A stretch of DNA of 64,000 nt. Source: Clostridiales bacterium UBA1738 (GTDB lineage Bacteria; Bacillota; Clostridia; UBA1381). Below, in pieces: positions 9,690 to 18,900 of this stretch. The stretch's first letter is position 1. Every line of letters starts with the position of its first letter. The notes under the pieces are model-generated. The model was not told the DNA's origin. It saw only the letters and a list, made by a program, of their open reading frames with translations, and did no database searches. Where the stretch lies: NCBI GenBank assembly GCA_002315735.1, contig DCIA01000002.1:22034-86033 (forward strand), given 5' to 3'. The position numbers were made by a program, and so were the translations under genes.

Positions 9690-11585
9690 ATGAATTCCGA
9701 TTATTTAGTTGGTAAAGTTTTAGAAAACCGTTATGAAATAGTTGAAATGATTGGCTCGGGCGGAATGGCAACGGTTTATAAAGCAAAATGCAGAGTTTTA
9801 AATAGATATGTGGCAATAAAAGTGCTAAAAGATGCACTAAAATATGATGCAGAAGTTGTAAAAAAGTTTAATGCAGAGGCAAGAGCATCAGCAGGACTTT
9901 CACATCCTAACATTGTCCAAGTGTACGATGTTAGCGAAAAGGGTGAACTTGACTATATCGTAATGGAATATGTTGACGGTATTACTCTAAAAGAGTATAT
10001 TGCCAAGATGGGAAACCTTGATTATAGGGAAGCGTGTTCCTTTGCAATACAAATCGGAAGAGCGTTAGAATGTGCCCATAAAAATCACATTATACATAGG
10101 GATATTAAGCCACACAATGTATTAATGACAAGGGACGGCGTTTTGAAGGTTACCGATTTTGGTATTGCACAAGCGGCATCAAGTGAAACAATAGTTGCAG
10201 GACATAATAATATGGGTTCTGTTCATTATATTTCACCCGAGCAAGGTCGTGGCGGATATATTGACGAAAGAAGTGATATCTATTCTCTTGGCGTGGTGCT
10301 TTATGAAATGCTGACGGGGAAACTTCCTTTTGACGGCGGAAATCCTGTTTCTATCGCAATGATGAAACTTGAAAAAGAACCACAAGATTGTAGGATTGTA
10401 AATCCTACAATCCCTGATAATGTCGGAAAAGTTACAATGAAAGCAATTTCAAAGGAACAACATTTAAGATATCAATCAGCACAAGAGATGGTTAGTGATT
10501 TAGAAAGCATTGTGGGAAATACCAGAGCAAGCATTGAAAGAGAAGAAACAGACGATATATATAAAACAAACAGAATAGCCGATAAGGAAACAAAGGAGTT
10601 GTATTATATGAGAAAAGAAAAGTCAAGACATAAGGAAAATAACGGCAAAGTTACTATGACAATATTTTTAATTTTATTGGGACTTATAATTGGTGTCGGA
10701 ACATATTTTTATATGGCAGGCGGAAGACAAGAATATCAAGTGCCTGACCTTACAAATATGACTCTTGAAGAAGCAGAGGAAAGCCTTGAAAAAATCGGTT
10801 TAAAACTGTCAGAAGACATTGAATATGAAGAGTCGGAAGAAGTTGATGAAGACTTGATTATAAGCCAAAAACCTGGTGCAAATCAGTATGTTAAGAAGAA
10901 TAGAAAAATAAAAGTTGTAGTAAGTCTTGGTTCAGAAACTGAACTTATTAAAGTGCCTGATGTTTCAGATATTACTTTTGAAGATGCCCAAGTTCAACTT
11001 GAAAAATTGGGACTAAAATGCAAGAAAATTGAAAAGTTTGAAGATGGAAAGGAAATTGGGATAGTTGTATCGCAATCTCCAAAGAAAAATACAGAAGTTC
11101 CCGAAGGATATACAATAATGCTTTATGTTTCGGCAGAAGATGAAAACGAGCAAGTGGTTGTTCCGAAAATCACAGGATACACAGAAACACAAGCAAAAGC
11201 AATGCTAGAAGAAGTAGGACTTGTTGTTGGTAGTGTTGATAAGGCAAGCAGCAACTCACAACAAGGCGTAATTATTGCCCAAACCCCTGCGGCAAAGACA
11301 GGAGTTGTAAAGGGCAGTTCGGTTAATATTACCGTAAGTTCAGGAAATGAAACGGAAGAAAAGCCGGTACAAATGCAAAAGAAAACATTCACAATAACAA
11401 TTCCGGAAGATGCAAACGATACTGTTCGTGTTAAGGTTGTCGCAAACGGAAAGGTTATTCACGACAAGAATCACCAAAAATCAGAGGGAACGGTTGACAT
11501 TGAAGTTCAATCTTCAAAAGATGCAAGTGTTCAAGCATACATTGATGGAAATCTTGTTGTAGATAAAGTAATATCTTTTAATTAG
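9690..11585 (+). CDS. prkC: PASTA-domain serine/threonine protein kinase
   Basis: A Hanks-type kinase that senses muropeptides or lipid II through extracellular PASTA domains and controls cell wall homeostasis, growth or spore germination. In 631 residues it has a glycine loop (GSGGMATVY, 22-30), Lys44, HRDIKPHN with Asp138, DFG at 156-158, one membrane helix around residues 321-345, and three PASTA repeats (about 350-415, 419-484, 487-555). A C-terminal region of about 75 residues after PASTA3 has no family I recognise and may be a small beta domain. Confidence 0.96.
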   Translation: MNSDYLVGKVLENRYEIVEMIGSGGMATVYKAKCRVLNRYVAIKVLKDALKYDAEVVKKFNAEARASAGLSHPNIVQVYDVSEKGELDYIVMEYVDGITLKEYIAKMGNLDYREACSFAIQIGRALECAHKNHIIHRDIKPHNVLMTRDGVLKVTDFGIAQAASSETIVAGHNNMGSVHYISPEQGRGGYIDERSDIYSLGVVLYEMLTGKLPFDGGNPVSIAMMKLEKEPQDCRIVNPTIPDNVGKVTMKAISKEQHLRYQSAQEMVSDLESIVGNTRASIEREETDDIYKTNRIADKETKELYYMRKEKSRHKENNGKVTMTIFLILLGLIIGVGTYFYMAGGRQEYQVPDLTNMTLEEAEESLEKIGLKLSEDIEYEESEEVDEDLIISQKPGANQYVKKNRKIKVVVSLGSETELIKVPDVSDITFEDAQVQLEKLGLKCKKIEKFEDGKEIGIVVSQSPKKNTEVPEGYTIMLYVSAEDENEQVVVPKITGYTETQAKAMLEEVGLVVGSVDKASSNSQQGVIIAQTPAAKTGVVKGSSVNITVSSGNETEEKPVQMQKKTFTITIPEDANDTVRVKVVANGKVIHDKNHQKSEGTVDIEVQSSKDASVQAYIDGNLVVDKVISFN

Positions 11586-11586
11586 T

Positions 11587-12453
11587 ATGATAGGTAAAAT
11601 AGTAAAAGGAATCGGCGGATTTTATTATGTAAAAACTGCCGAAAAAGAAATAATTGAATGTAAGGCAAGAGGAATTTTCAGAAAAGAAAACCTAAAACCT
11701 TATATTGGTGACGATGTAGAAATCTCTGTTCAAAACGGCAAAGGAAACATTGAAAAGATTTTAGATAGAAAAAATCTTTTAATAAGACCACCCGTTTCAA
11801 ATATTGATATTCTCGTAATTGTTGTTGCAGCAAAAGACCCCAAACCTGATTTGTTCTTAACCGATAAACTTATACTAAACGCAGAAATCGCAGGAATAAA
11901 ACCGATTATTTGCATTAATAAGTCTGACCTTGATAAAGCAGATGATATAGTTGAAATTTATGATAAAGCAGGTTATGAAGTGGTTTTATTATCCGCTAAA
12001 AATGAAAAGGGTTCAGAAAACAAGATAATGCCACTCATTAAAGGAAAAACAACTGCATTTGCAGGGCTTTCAGGAGTCGGAAAATCCACGCTCCTTGGCG
12101 TAATTACGGGTGTTGAAAAGGAAACAGGTGAGATTTCCGAAAAGATTAAAAGAGGTAAGCACACAACAAGGCATGTAGAACTTATCGAAATGGACGATGG
12201 AGGATATGTTTTGGATACTCCGGGGTTTAGTTCTTTTGAGGTAACACAAATAAAGGCAGAAAATTTACAAGATTATTTCCCGGAAATGAAAAATCATATC
12301 GGAGAATGTAGATTTAAAGGCTGCTCACACATAAACGAGCCTGATTGTGTAATAAAGGATTTGGTAAATGATGGCAAAATTTCAAAAAGCCGTTATGAAA
12401 GTTATAAAACGATATACGAAAAATTAAAAAGTGTAAAGGAATGGGAAAACTAA
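11587..12453 (+). CDS. rsgA: Ribosome small subunit-dependent GTPase RsgA
   Basis: A circularly permuted GTPase that acts in 30S subunit maturation. The 288-residue protein has an N-terminal OB domain, the NKSDL (G4) motif placed before the Walker A motif (GLSGVGKS, 160-167), as the permutation requires, and a C-terminal zinc-binding Cys/His cluster (CRFKGCSH, then a further Cys). The start is one base after the prkC stop with no obvious ribosome binding site, so coupling is likely. Confidence 0.95.
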   Translation: MIGKIVKGIGGFYYVKTAEKEIIECKARGIFRKENLKPYIGDDVEISVQNGKGNIEKILDRKNLLIRPPVSNIDILVIVVAAKDPKPDLFLTDKLILNAEIAGIKPIICINKSDLDKADDIVEIYDKAGYEVVLLSAKNEKGSENKIMPLIKGKTTAFAGLSGVGKSTLLGVITGVEKETGEISEKIKRGKHTTRHVELIEMDDGGYVLDTPGFSSFEVTQIKAENLQDYFPEMKNHIGECRFKGCSHINEPDCVIKDLVNDGKISKSRYESYKTIYEKLKSVKEWEN

Positions 12454-13091
12454 TGATATTATCACCATCAATGTTGTCAGCCGATTTTTCGGTTTTGAAA
12501 GAGCAAGTACAAGAAGTTGAAAGAGCAGGGGCAAAGTGGCTTCATATAGATGTTATGGACGGAATATTTGTTCCGAATATGAGCTTTGGGGCTTGTGTTT
12601 ATAAATGCATAAGAAAGCACTCAAATTTATTATTTGATGTGCATCTTATGATTACAAAGCCTGAAAGATACATAAAAGATTTTGCAGATGCAGGAGCAGA
12701 TATGATAACTTTCCATGTTGAAGCGACAGATAAAGTTCAAGAATGTATTGACCTTATTCATTCATTTGGCAAAAAAGCGGGTCTATCACTAAATCCCGAA
12801 ACGCCTATTGAAGCAGTCATTCCTTATATTGATAAAGTTGATATGATACTTGTTATGAGCGTTCATCCGGGATACGGCGGACAAAAATATATTGAAGAGG
12901 TTGGCACTAAGATTCAAAAATTAAGAGAACTTTGTGGTAAAGATTATTTGATAGAAGTTGATGGCGGAATTAAGGCTACAAATATTAAAAAGGTCGTAGA
13001 ACTTGGTGCAAATGTTATTGTTGCAGGTTCTGCGGTATTTGGTGACGATATTACGGCAGCAACAAAATTGCTATTTGATGCATTAAAATAA
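12453..13091 (+). CDS. rpe: Ribulose-phosphate 3-epimerase
   Basis: Interconverts ribulose 5-phosphate and xylulose 5-phosphate in the pentose phosphate pathway. The 212-residue TIM-barrel protein starts MILSPSMLSADF, with HIDVMDGIFVPN and VHPGYGGQ motifs. I place the start at the ATG at 12453, overlapping the rsgA stop by one base; an in-frame ATG at 12441 abuts the AAAGGA ribosome binding site and is too close to use it. Confidence 0.95.
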   Translation: MILSPSMLSADFSVLKEQVQEVERAGAKWLHIDVMDGIFVPNMSFGACVYKCIRKHSNLLFDVHLMITKPERYIKDFADAGADMITFHVEATDKVQECIDLIHSFGKKAGLSLNPETPIEAVIPYIDKVDMILVMSVHPGYGGQKYIEEVGTKIQKLRELCGKDYLIEVDGGIKATNIKKVVELGANVIVAGSAVFGDDITAATKLLFDALK

Positions 13092-13107
13092 ATTTTGGAG
13101 AACAAAA

Positions 13108-14223
13108 ATGATTTATCTTGATAATGCTTCGACTACAAAACCTTCAGAAGAAGCAAAAAAAGCAGCACTTTTAGCGATGGAGAATTTTGGAAATCCATCA
13201 AGTCTTCATAGGCTTGGAATGGATGCCGAAAAAATCTTAAAAAATACAAGAGATGCTATTTCGCAAAAATTAAGTGTCGATGCAAAAAATATATTCTTTA
13301 CTTCGGGTGGCACAGAATCAAACAATACAGCAATTCTAGGTTATGCTCGTGCCAATAAAAAAAGGGGTAATCACTTAATTACTACGGCTATTGAACATCC
13401 GTCTGTTTTAGAACCTTTTAAAATCTTAGAAAAAGAAGGCTTTGAGGTTACCTATGTGATGCCTAAAAAAGACGGCGAAATATTAGTAGAAGATTTTAAA
13501 AATGAGGTAAGAGAAGACACAATTTTAGCAAGTGTTATGGCGGTTAATAACGAAACCGGCGTTATACAGCCAATCAGTGAGATAAAAAGTGTTTTAAAAG
13601 AAAAAACAAAGTTTTCAGCACTCCATGTTGATGCAGTGCAAGGCTTTTGCAAGATACCGATATTTCCTAAGAAATATGGGATTGATATGATTTCTGTTAG
13701 TGCACATAAAATTCATGGAATTAAAGGCACAGGCGCTTTATATGTTGGTGATGGCGTAAATATAAAACCTCTTATAAATGGTGGCGGACAGGAAAAAATG
13801 TTTCGCTCAGGCACTGAAAATGTTGTTGGAATTGCGGCGTTTGGTGCTGCCGTGTCAAATTTTAAAGGCATTGATACAAAAAAGCGAGAAGAACTAAAAG
13901 AAAAAATAATAAGTAATATCCCATCCGTTGTGATAAACGGAAGTGGTAATAACAGTGGATATGTGCTAAATGTATCATTTCCAGGTATTAAGGCAGAAAT
14001 TCTATTACACAGTTTAGAGGCAAAGGGTATATATGTTTCGACAGGCTCTGCTTGCTCTTCAAATAAGCCGATGCCAAGCCATGTCCTAACTTCTATGGGG
14101 GCTACAAAGGAAGAAATTTTAGGCGCAATCAGAATGAGTTTTTGCGAGGAAGATTTTGACATAGATTTTGTGGTGGAAACATTGAAAAATGAAGTGGAAA
14201 ATATTAGAAAATACGTGAGGTAA
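13108..14223 (+). CDS. Cysteine desulfurase (NifS/IscS-like)
   Basis: A pyridoxal-phosphate enzyme that releases sulfur from cysteine as a protein persulfide. The 371-residue protein has the PLP lysine in SAHKIHG (Lys201) and the catalytic cysteine in STGSACSS (Cys316). It stands 6 bases before thiI, like the B. subtilis nifZ-thiI pair, so its likely job is supplying sulfur for 4-thiouridine in tRNA. A wider Fe-S role cannot be excluded because no iscU or suf gene is in view. Confidence 0.93.
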   Translation: MIYLDNASTTKPSEEAKKAALLAMENFGNPSSLHRLGMDAEKILKNTRDAISQKLSVDAKNIFFTSGGTESNNTAILGYARANKKRGNHLITTAIEHPSVLEPFKILEKEGFEVTYVMPKKDGEILVEDFKNEVREDTILASVMAVNNETGVIQPISEIKSVLKEKTKFSALHVDAVQGFCKIPIFPKKYGIDMISVSAHKIHGIKGTGALYVGDGVNIKPLINGGGQEKMFRSGTENVVGIAAFGAAVSNFKGIDTKKREELKEKIISNIPSVVINGSGNNSGYVLNVSFPGIKAEILLHSLEAKGIYVSTGSACSSNKPMPSHVLTSMGATKEEILGAIRMSFCEEDFDIDFVVETLKNEVENIRKYVR

Positions 14224-14229
14224 CACCTA

Positions 14230-15411
14230 GTGAAAGAAATAATTTTGGTTAAATACGGTGAGATAATATTAAAGGGTGGAAATCGCTCAAAATTTGAGAA
14301 AATTCTCATTCAAAATATAGCAAATACCATTAAAAATATTGCCGAAACAAAGATAACTATTCAGCAAGCAACAGTCTATATTGAAGTTTTTGACGAAGAT
14401 AAGATTGACATAGTTTGCGAAAGGTTAGCAAAGGTTTTCGGAATAGTATCAATAGTAAAAGCAAGAGTTTGCGATAAAAATATTGAGTCTATACAAAAAG
14501 CTGCGGCAGAATATTTAAAAGATGATTTATTGCCCGGGAAAAGTTTTAAGGTTGAGGCAAAAAGATGTGATAAACGCTTTCCGCTTAATTCTATCGAAAT
14601 CGGTATGGAAGTTGGCGGATACTTAGATGATGCTTATGACGGAATTGTTGTTGATGTTCACAACCCTGATATTACAGTAAGAGTAGAAGTTCGTGATGTA
14701 AATGCTTATGTTTACGCAAGAGAAAACAGAATAAAAGGTCAGGGCGGTATGCCGATTGGCACAGGCGGAAAGGCAACACTTTTGCTGTCGGGTGGCATTG
14801 ATAGCCCTGTTGCAGGACATATGATTGCAAAACGAGGTATTGATATTGATGCAGTTAACTTTTTTAGTTTTCCATATACGAGCGAAAGAGCAAAGGAAAA
14901 GGTTGAAGAACTTGCTGCAATTTTGGCGCAATATACTTCAAGGGTAAACCTTTATATCGTGCCATTTACCGAAATTCAACTTGCAATAAGAGATAACTGC
15001 CCTGAAGAACATATGACGCTTATTATGCGTAGATTTATGATGAAAATTGCAGAAAGACTTGCAGAAAAGCATCATTCATCAGCGCTTATTACAGGTGAAA
15101 GTGCAGGACAAGTTGCATCTCAAACACTTATGGCATTAAATGTAACAAATTCTGTTGTTAAAATGCCTGTATTAAGACCGCTTATCGGAATGGACAAAAT
15201 TGAAATTATTGAACGCTCGCAAAAAATAGGTGCATTTGAAACATCAATACTTCCTTATGAAGATTGTTGTACAGTTTTTACACCAAAGCATCCAACGACA
15301 AAGCCAAAACTTTTTGTTATTGAAAGAAGTGAGTCAAAACTTGATGTTGATGCTCTTATTGAAAGAGCATTAGAAGGTATTGAAAAGATTGAAATATTCC
15401 CAAAATTATAA
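14230..15411 (+). CDS. thiI: tRNA 4-thiouridine synthetase ThiI
   Basis: ThiI adenylates U8 of tRNA and transfers sulfur to make 4-thiouridine. The 393-residue protein has an N-terminal ferredoxin-like and THUMP region (about 1-165) and the PP-loop LSGGIDSPVAG. It lacks the C-terminal rhodanese domain found in E. coli ThiI, as in other Firmicutes. The start is a GTG 6 bases after the desulfurase stop. Confidence 0.95.
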   Translation: MKEIILVKYGEIILKGGNRSKFEKILIQNIANTIKNIAETKITIQQATVYIEVFDEDKIDIVCERLAKVFGIVSIVKARVCDKNIESIQKAAAEYLKDDLLPGKSFKVEAKRCDKRFPLNSIEIGMEVGGYLDDAYDGIVVDVHNPDITVRVEVRDVNAYVYARENRIKGQGGMPIGTGGKATLLLSGGIDSPVAGHMIAKRGIDIDAVNFFSFPYTSERAKEKVEELAAILAQYTSRVNLYIVPFTEIQLAIRDNCPEEHMTLIMRRFMMKIAERLAEKHHSSALITGESAGQVASQTLMALNVTNSVVKMPVLRPLIGMDKIEIIERSQKIGAFETSILPYEDCCTVFTPKHPTTKPKLFVIERSESKLDVDALIERALEGIEKIEIFPKL

Positions 15412-15420
15412 TTTAAACTA

Positions 15421-15449
15421 TTGCAATTTTGGGCAAAATAATGTATAAT
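15421..15449 (+). promoter_or_regulatory. Sigma-A type promoter of recA
   Basis: TTGCAA at 15421-15426 and TATAAT at 15444-15449 are separated by 17 bases. I see no convincing LexA/DinR box between the promoter and the recA start. Confidence 0.7.
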
Positions 15450-15483
15450 TATAAAGTATTTAATTGTTAACGGAGGAGTTACA

Positions 15484-16557
15484 ATGGATAAGAAGCAAGA
15501 CAAGAAACCTGTGGTTTCTATTGGAAATAATGAAGAAAAGAAAAAAGCACTTTCGTCGGTTTTTGATGCTATTGAAAAACAATATGGTAAAGGAAGCATT
15601 ATGAAACTTGGCGATTCTGTAAGGGTTGATGTTGATGCAATTCCTACCGGCTCACTTATGCTTGATATGGCACTTGGAATCGGCGGTATCCCAAAGGGAA
15701 GGGTTATTGAAATATACGGCCCTGAATCATCAGGTAAAACGACTGTGGCACTTCATGTTGTTGCAGAGGCTCAAAAGCGTGGTGGAGAGGCAGCATTTAT
15801 CGATGCAGAACACGCACTAGACCCTGAATATGCTAAAAATTTAGGCGTTGACATTGATAATTTAATCGTATCTCAACCTGATACAGGTGAACAAGCGCTA
15901 GAAATTGCAGAAGCATTAGTTCGAAGTGGTGCACTTGATGTTGTCGTAATTGACTCTGTTGCGGCACTTGTTCCAAAGGCTGAAATTGATGGCGAAATGG
16001 GAGATGCTCATGTTGGCCTTTTAGCCAGACTTATGTCACAAGCTTTAAGAAAACTTACAGGTATTACAGCAAAATCCGGTACAGCAGTTATTTTCATTAA
16101 CCAACTTCGTGAAAAGGTCGGAGTAGTTTATGGAAATCCTGAAACCACTCCGGGCGGAAGAGCGTTAAAGTTCTTCTCATCTGTTCGTCTTGATGTAAGA
16201 CGCCAAGAAGCAATCAAAAACGGTACAGAAATAATCGGTAATAAGACAAAGGTTAAGATTGTTAAAAATAAGGTTGCCCCACCATTTAAAGAGGCAGAAT
16301 TTGATATTATGTACGGAAAGGGTATTTCAAAAGAAGGAAATATCTTGGATATGGCAACAGAACTTGGAATTATCCAAAAGAGCGGAGCATGGTTTTCATA
16401 TAACGGAGAAAGACTCGGTCAAGGCAGAGATAATATCAAGATTTATATGCAAGAAAATGTCGAATTTACTAGCGATATTGAAAGGCAAATTCGCGAAAAA
16501 ATTGCCAATCAAAAAAACGGAAATAAAGTTGTCGAAAATGCTGAAATTGAGGAATAA
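15484..16557 (+). CDS. recA: Recombinase RecA
   Basis: RecA forms filaments on single-stranded DNA, performs strand exchange and triggers LexA cleavage. The 357-residue protein has Walker A GPESSGKTT at 79-87, the DNA-binding loop L2 region (NQLREKVGVVYGNPETTPGG) and the expected acidic C-terminus. A strong CGGAGGAG ribosome binding site and its own promoter precede it. Confidence 0.98.
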   Translation: MDKKQDKKPVVSIGNNEEKKKALSSVFDAIEKQYGKGSIMKLGDSVRVDVDAIPTGSLMLDMALGIGGIPKGRVIEIYGPESSGKTTVALHVVAEAQKRGGEAAFIDAEHALDPEYAKNLGVDIDNLIVSQPDTGEQALEIAEALVRSGALDVVVIDSVAALVPKAEIDGEMGDAHVGLLARLMSQALRKLTGITAKSGTAVIFINQLREKVGVVYGNPETTPGGRALKFFSSVRLDVRRQEAIKNGTEIIGNKTKVKIVKNKVAPPFKEAEFDIMYGKGISKEGNILDMATELGIIQKSGAWFSYNGERLGQGRDNIKIYMQENVEFTSDIERQIREKIANQKNGNKVVENAEIEE

Positions 16558-16612
16558 AATTCGAAATAATAGGGTATCTTTAACTAAAAATATAGTTTTT
16601 GATAACTAAGAC

Positions 16613-16641
16613 TTGACTAATTCCAAAAAATGTTGTATTCT
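16613..16641 (+). promoter_or_regulatory. Sigma-A type promoter of the HPr gene
   Basis: TTGACT at 16613-16618 and TATTCT at 16636-16641 with a 17-base spacer, followed by an AGGAGGT ribosome binding site at 16674-16680. Confidence 0.65.
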
Positions 16642-16686
16642 ATATCTTAAGAAGTTGTATTTATTAAATTTTCAGGAGGTCTTCAA

Positions 16687-16950
16687 ATGTATTCAAAGGA
16701 AGTTGAAGTACAGAATCAGGTAGGCTTACATGCTCGTCCTGCTACCTTTTTTATTCAAAAGGCAAACGAATTTAAATCAAGTATCTGGGTTGAAAAGGAC
16801 GAACGAAAGGTAAATGCTAAAAGTTTATTGGGAGTTCTTTCTTTGGGTATCACAAAGGGAACAACAATTAACATTATTGCTGATGGCGCTGATGAAGAAG
16901 AAGCAGTTGTTACTTTGGTAAATTTGATTGCCTCAAATTTCACAGAATAA
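16687..16950 (+). CDS. ptsH: HPr phosphocarrier protein of the PTS
   Basis: An 87-residue HPr. His15 in the GLHARPAT motif is the site phosphorylated by Enzyme I, and Ser46 in NAKSLLGV is the site used by HPr kinase/phosphorylase in Firmicute carbon catabolite control. Because both sites are present, this is a real HPr rather than Crh, which lacks the histidine. It has its own promoter and terminator and stands alone, with no ptsI beside it. Confidence 0.93.
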   Translation: MYSKEVEVQNQVGLHARPATFFIQKANEFKSSIWVEKDERKVNAKSLLGVLSLGITKGTTINIIADGADEEEAVVTLVNLIASNFTE

Positions 16951-16967
16951 TTTAAATTTGAAACGGG

Positions 16968-17002
16968 AATAACTCTGCTTTTCTTAAAGTAGAGTTATTT
17001 TT
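16968..17002 (+). terminator. Rho-independent terminator after ptsH
   Basis: Stem arms at 16968-16980 and 16987-16999 (13 bp with one G-U pair) close a 6-base loop, followed by a short T run. Confidence 0.8.
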
Positions 17003-17022
17003 GAATTTTGGAGATTTTTTAT

Positions 17023-18888
17023 ATGTTTAACATTGAAGAAGCCTTAAAGACACTTCCAAATGAACCCGGCGTATATATAATGCATAATAGTGATGACGAA
17101 ATAATATATGTCGGAAAGGCTAAAATATTAAAAAATAGGGTAAGACAATATTTTCAAAGCAGTAAAAACCATTCTAAAAAGGTGCAGGCTATGGTTTCTA
17201 ATATTGCTTATTTTGAATATATTGTAACCGACAGCGAAATAGAAGCACTTGTTTTGGAATGTAATTTGATAAAGAAGCACAAGCCGAAATATAATATTTT
17301 GCTAAAAGATGATAAACATTATCCGTATATAAAAGTAACAATTAATAAGCCGTACCCTGAAATATTTATGACAAGGACGCTAAAAAATGATGGTGCTAAA
17401 TATTTTGGCCCATATGCAGGGATGCAAACGGTTAGAAATACACTTGAAATTGTTAAAAAGATTTTTAAACCACCAACTTGTAAAAGAAAATTCCCGCAAG
17501 ATATAGGAAAGGGTAGACCTTGCCTTAACTATCACATCAATATGTGTTTTGCCCCTTGCATAGAGGGAAATGTTACTTGCGAGGAATTTAAAAAGGTGTT
17601 TTTAGATATTTGTGCATTTTTAGAGGGTAATCACGATGACTTAATTGATGAATTGACCGAAAAAATGGTTGAAGCATCAAAAAATACCGAGTTTGAAAAG
17701 GCAGCAATTTTTAGGGATAAAATAGATGCAATTAAAAAATTCGAAGAAAAACAAAAGATAATAAATGCTGACAAGCAAACAGATACAGATATAATTGCAT
17801 ATTCGGTGTCAGGAAACAAGATGTTTGTCGAAGTATTTTTTGTTAGGAAAGGAAAAGTTTCCGGAAGAAAAAGTTTTAAAATAGACGACACAAAATACTT
17901 TAAAGACGAAGAAATTCTTTCTGATTTTATTAAGCAGTTTTATTTAGAAGAGGAAGAAATTCCAAGCGAAATATTAGTTCAATCTGACATAACAGATTTA
18001 GAAATAATTGTTTCTTGGCTAACAGAAAAAAAAGGCAGAAAGGTTAGTATTTTATGCCCTAAAAAAGGCGATAAAAAAAGTCTGGTTAATATGGTGCATA
18101 AAAATGCCGAGGTATCAGCTGAAAATTATCGTTTGGCAAATATCAAATTAATGGAGTCGAAAAGCAAGATTTCAAATGAAATCGCAAAGAAACTAAAACT
18201 TCAAAAAACACCTGAAAGAATTGAATCATACGATATCTCACACATTTCAGGTACAGATAATGTTGCGTCAATGGTGGTATTTATTAATGGTAAACCATCA
18301 AAAAAAGATTATAGGGTATTTAGAATAAAATCCTTTGACGGCGCAAATGATTATTTAGCAATGCAAGAAGTTATTTACAGAAGATTTCGTCACGCAAAGG
18401 AAGAGGAAGACGCAATTAAAGAAGGAAAATTGGCACAAGAAAATGCAAAATTTTTGCCGCTTCCTGACCTTATTTTATTAGACGGCGGAAAAGGTCAGAT
18501 GTCTGCTGTTAATGAAATGATGGAAATGATAGACTGTGAAGTGCCTGTTTTTGGTATGGTTAAAGACAACAAGCACAGAACAAGAGGTCTTTTGTCAAAA
18601 GACGGTGAAATTGAACTTTCGCCAATGGATAGTGTTTTTAAGTTTTTGACAAATCTGCAAGATGAAGTTCATAGAGTTGCTGTGGGATATCACAAGAAAC
18701 TTAGAAGTGATAGATTGTCAAAATCAGAACTTGACGATATAAAAGGAGTCGGAACTGTAAAAAAAGCACAGCTTTTAAAGACTTTTGGTAGCGTTGAAAA
18801 TATAAAAAATGCAGAACTTTTAGACTTAGAGAAGGTTTTAGATAAAAAAACAGCAAAATCAGTGTTTGAACATTTTAAAAATAATTAA
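17023..18888 (+). CDS. uvrC: Excinuclease ABC subunit C
   Basis: UvrC makes both incisions in nucleotide excision repair. The 621-residue protein has the GIY-YIG domain (NEPGVYIM through IIYVGKAK, first 90 residues), a cysteine-rich region, the UVR/UvrB-binding segment (about 195-235), the RNase H-like nuclease domain (ESYDISHISG) and the C-terminal helix-hairpin-helix (IKGVGTVKKAQLL). The ATG at 17023 follows GGAG; an in-frame TTG at 17008 lies before it. Confidence 0.96.
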   Translation: MFNIEEALKTLPNEPGVYIMHNSDDEIIYVGKAKILKNRVRQYFQSSKNHSKKVQAMVSNIAYFEYIVTDSEIEALVLECNLIKKHKPKYNILLKDDKHYPYIKVTINKPYPEIFMTRTLKNDGAKYFGPYAGMQTVRNTLEIVKKIFKPPTCKRKFPQDIGKGRPCLNYHINMCFAPCIEGNVTCEEFKKVFLDICAFLEGNHDDLIDELTEKMVEASKNTEFEKAAIFRDKIDAIKKFEEKQKIINADKQTDTDIIAYSVSGNKMFVEVFFVRKGKVSGRKSFKIDDTKYFKDEEILSDFIKQFYLEEEEIPSEILVQSDITDLEIIVSWLTEKKGRKVSILCPKKGDKKSLVNMVHKNAEVSAENYRLANIKLMESKSKISNEIAKKLKLQKTPERIESYDISHISGTDNVASMVVFINGKPSKKDYRVFRIKSFDGANDYLAMQEVIYRRFRHAKEEEDAIKEGKLAQENAKFLPLPDLILLDGGKGQMSAVNEMMEMIDCEVPVFGMVKDNKHRTRGLLSKDGEIELSPMDSVFKFLTNLQDEVHRVAVGYHKKLRSDRLSKSELDDIKGVGTVKKAQLLKTFGSVENIKNAELLDLEKVLDKKTAKSVFEHFKNN

Positions 18889-18900
18889 ATGGAGATAAAT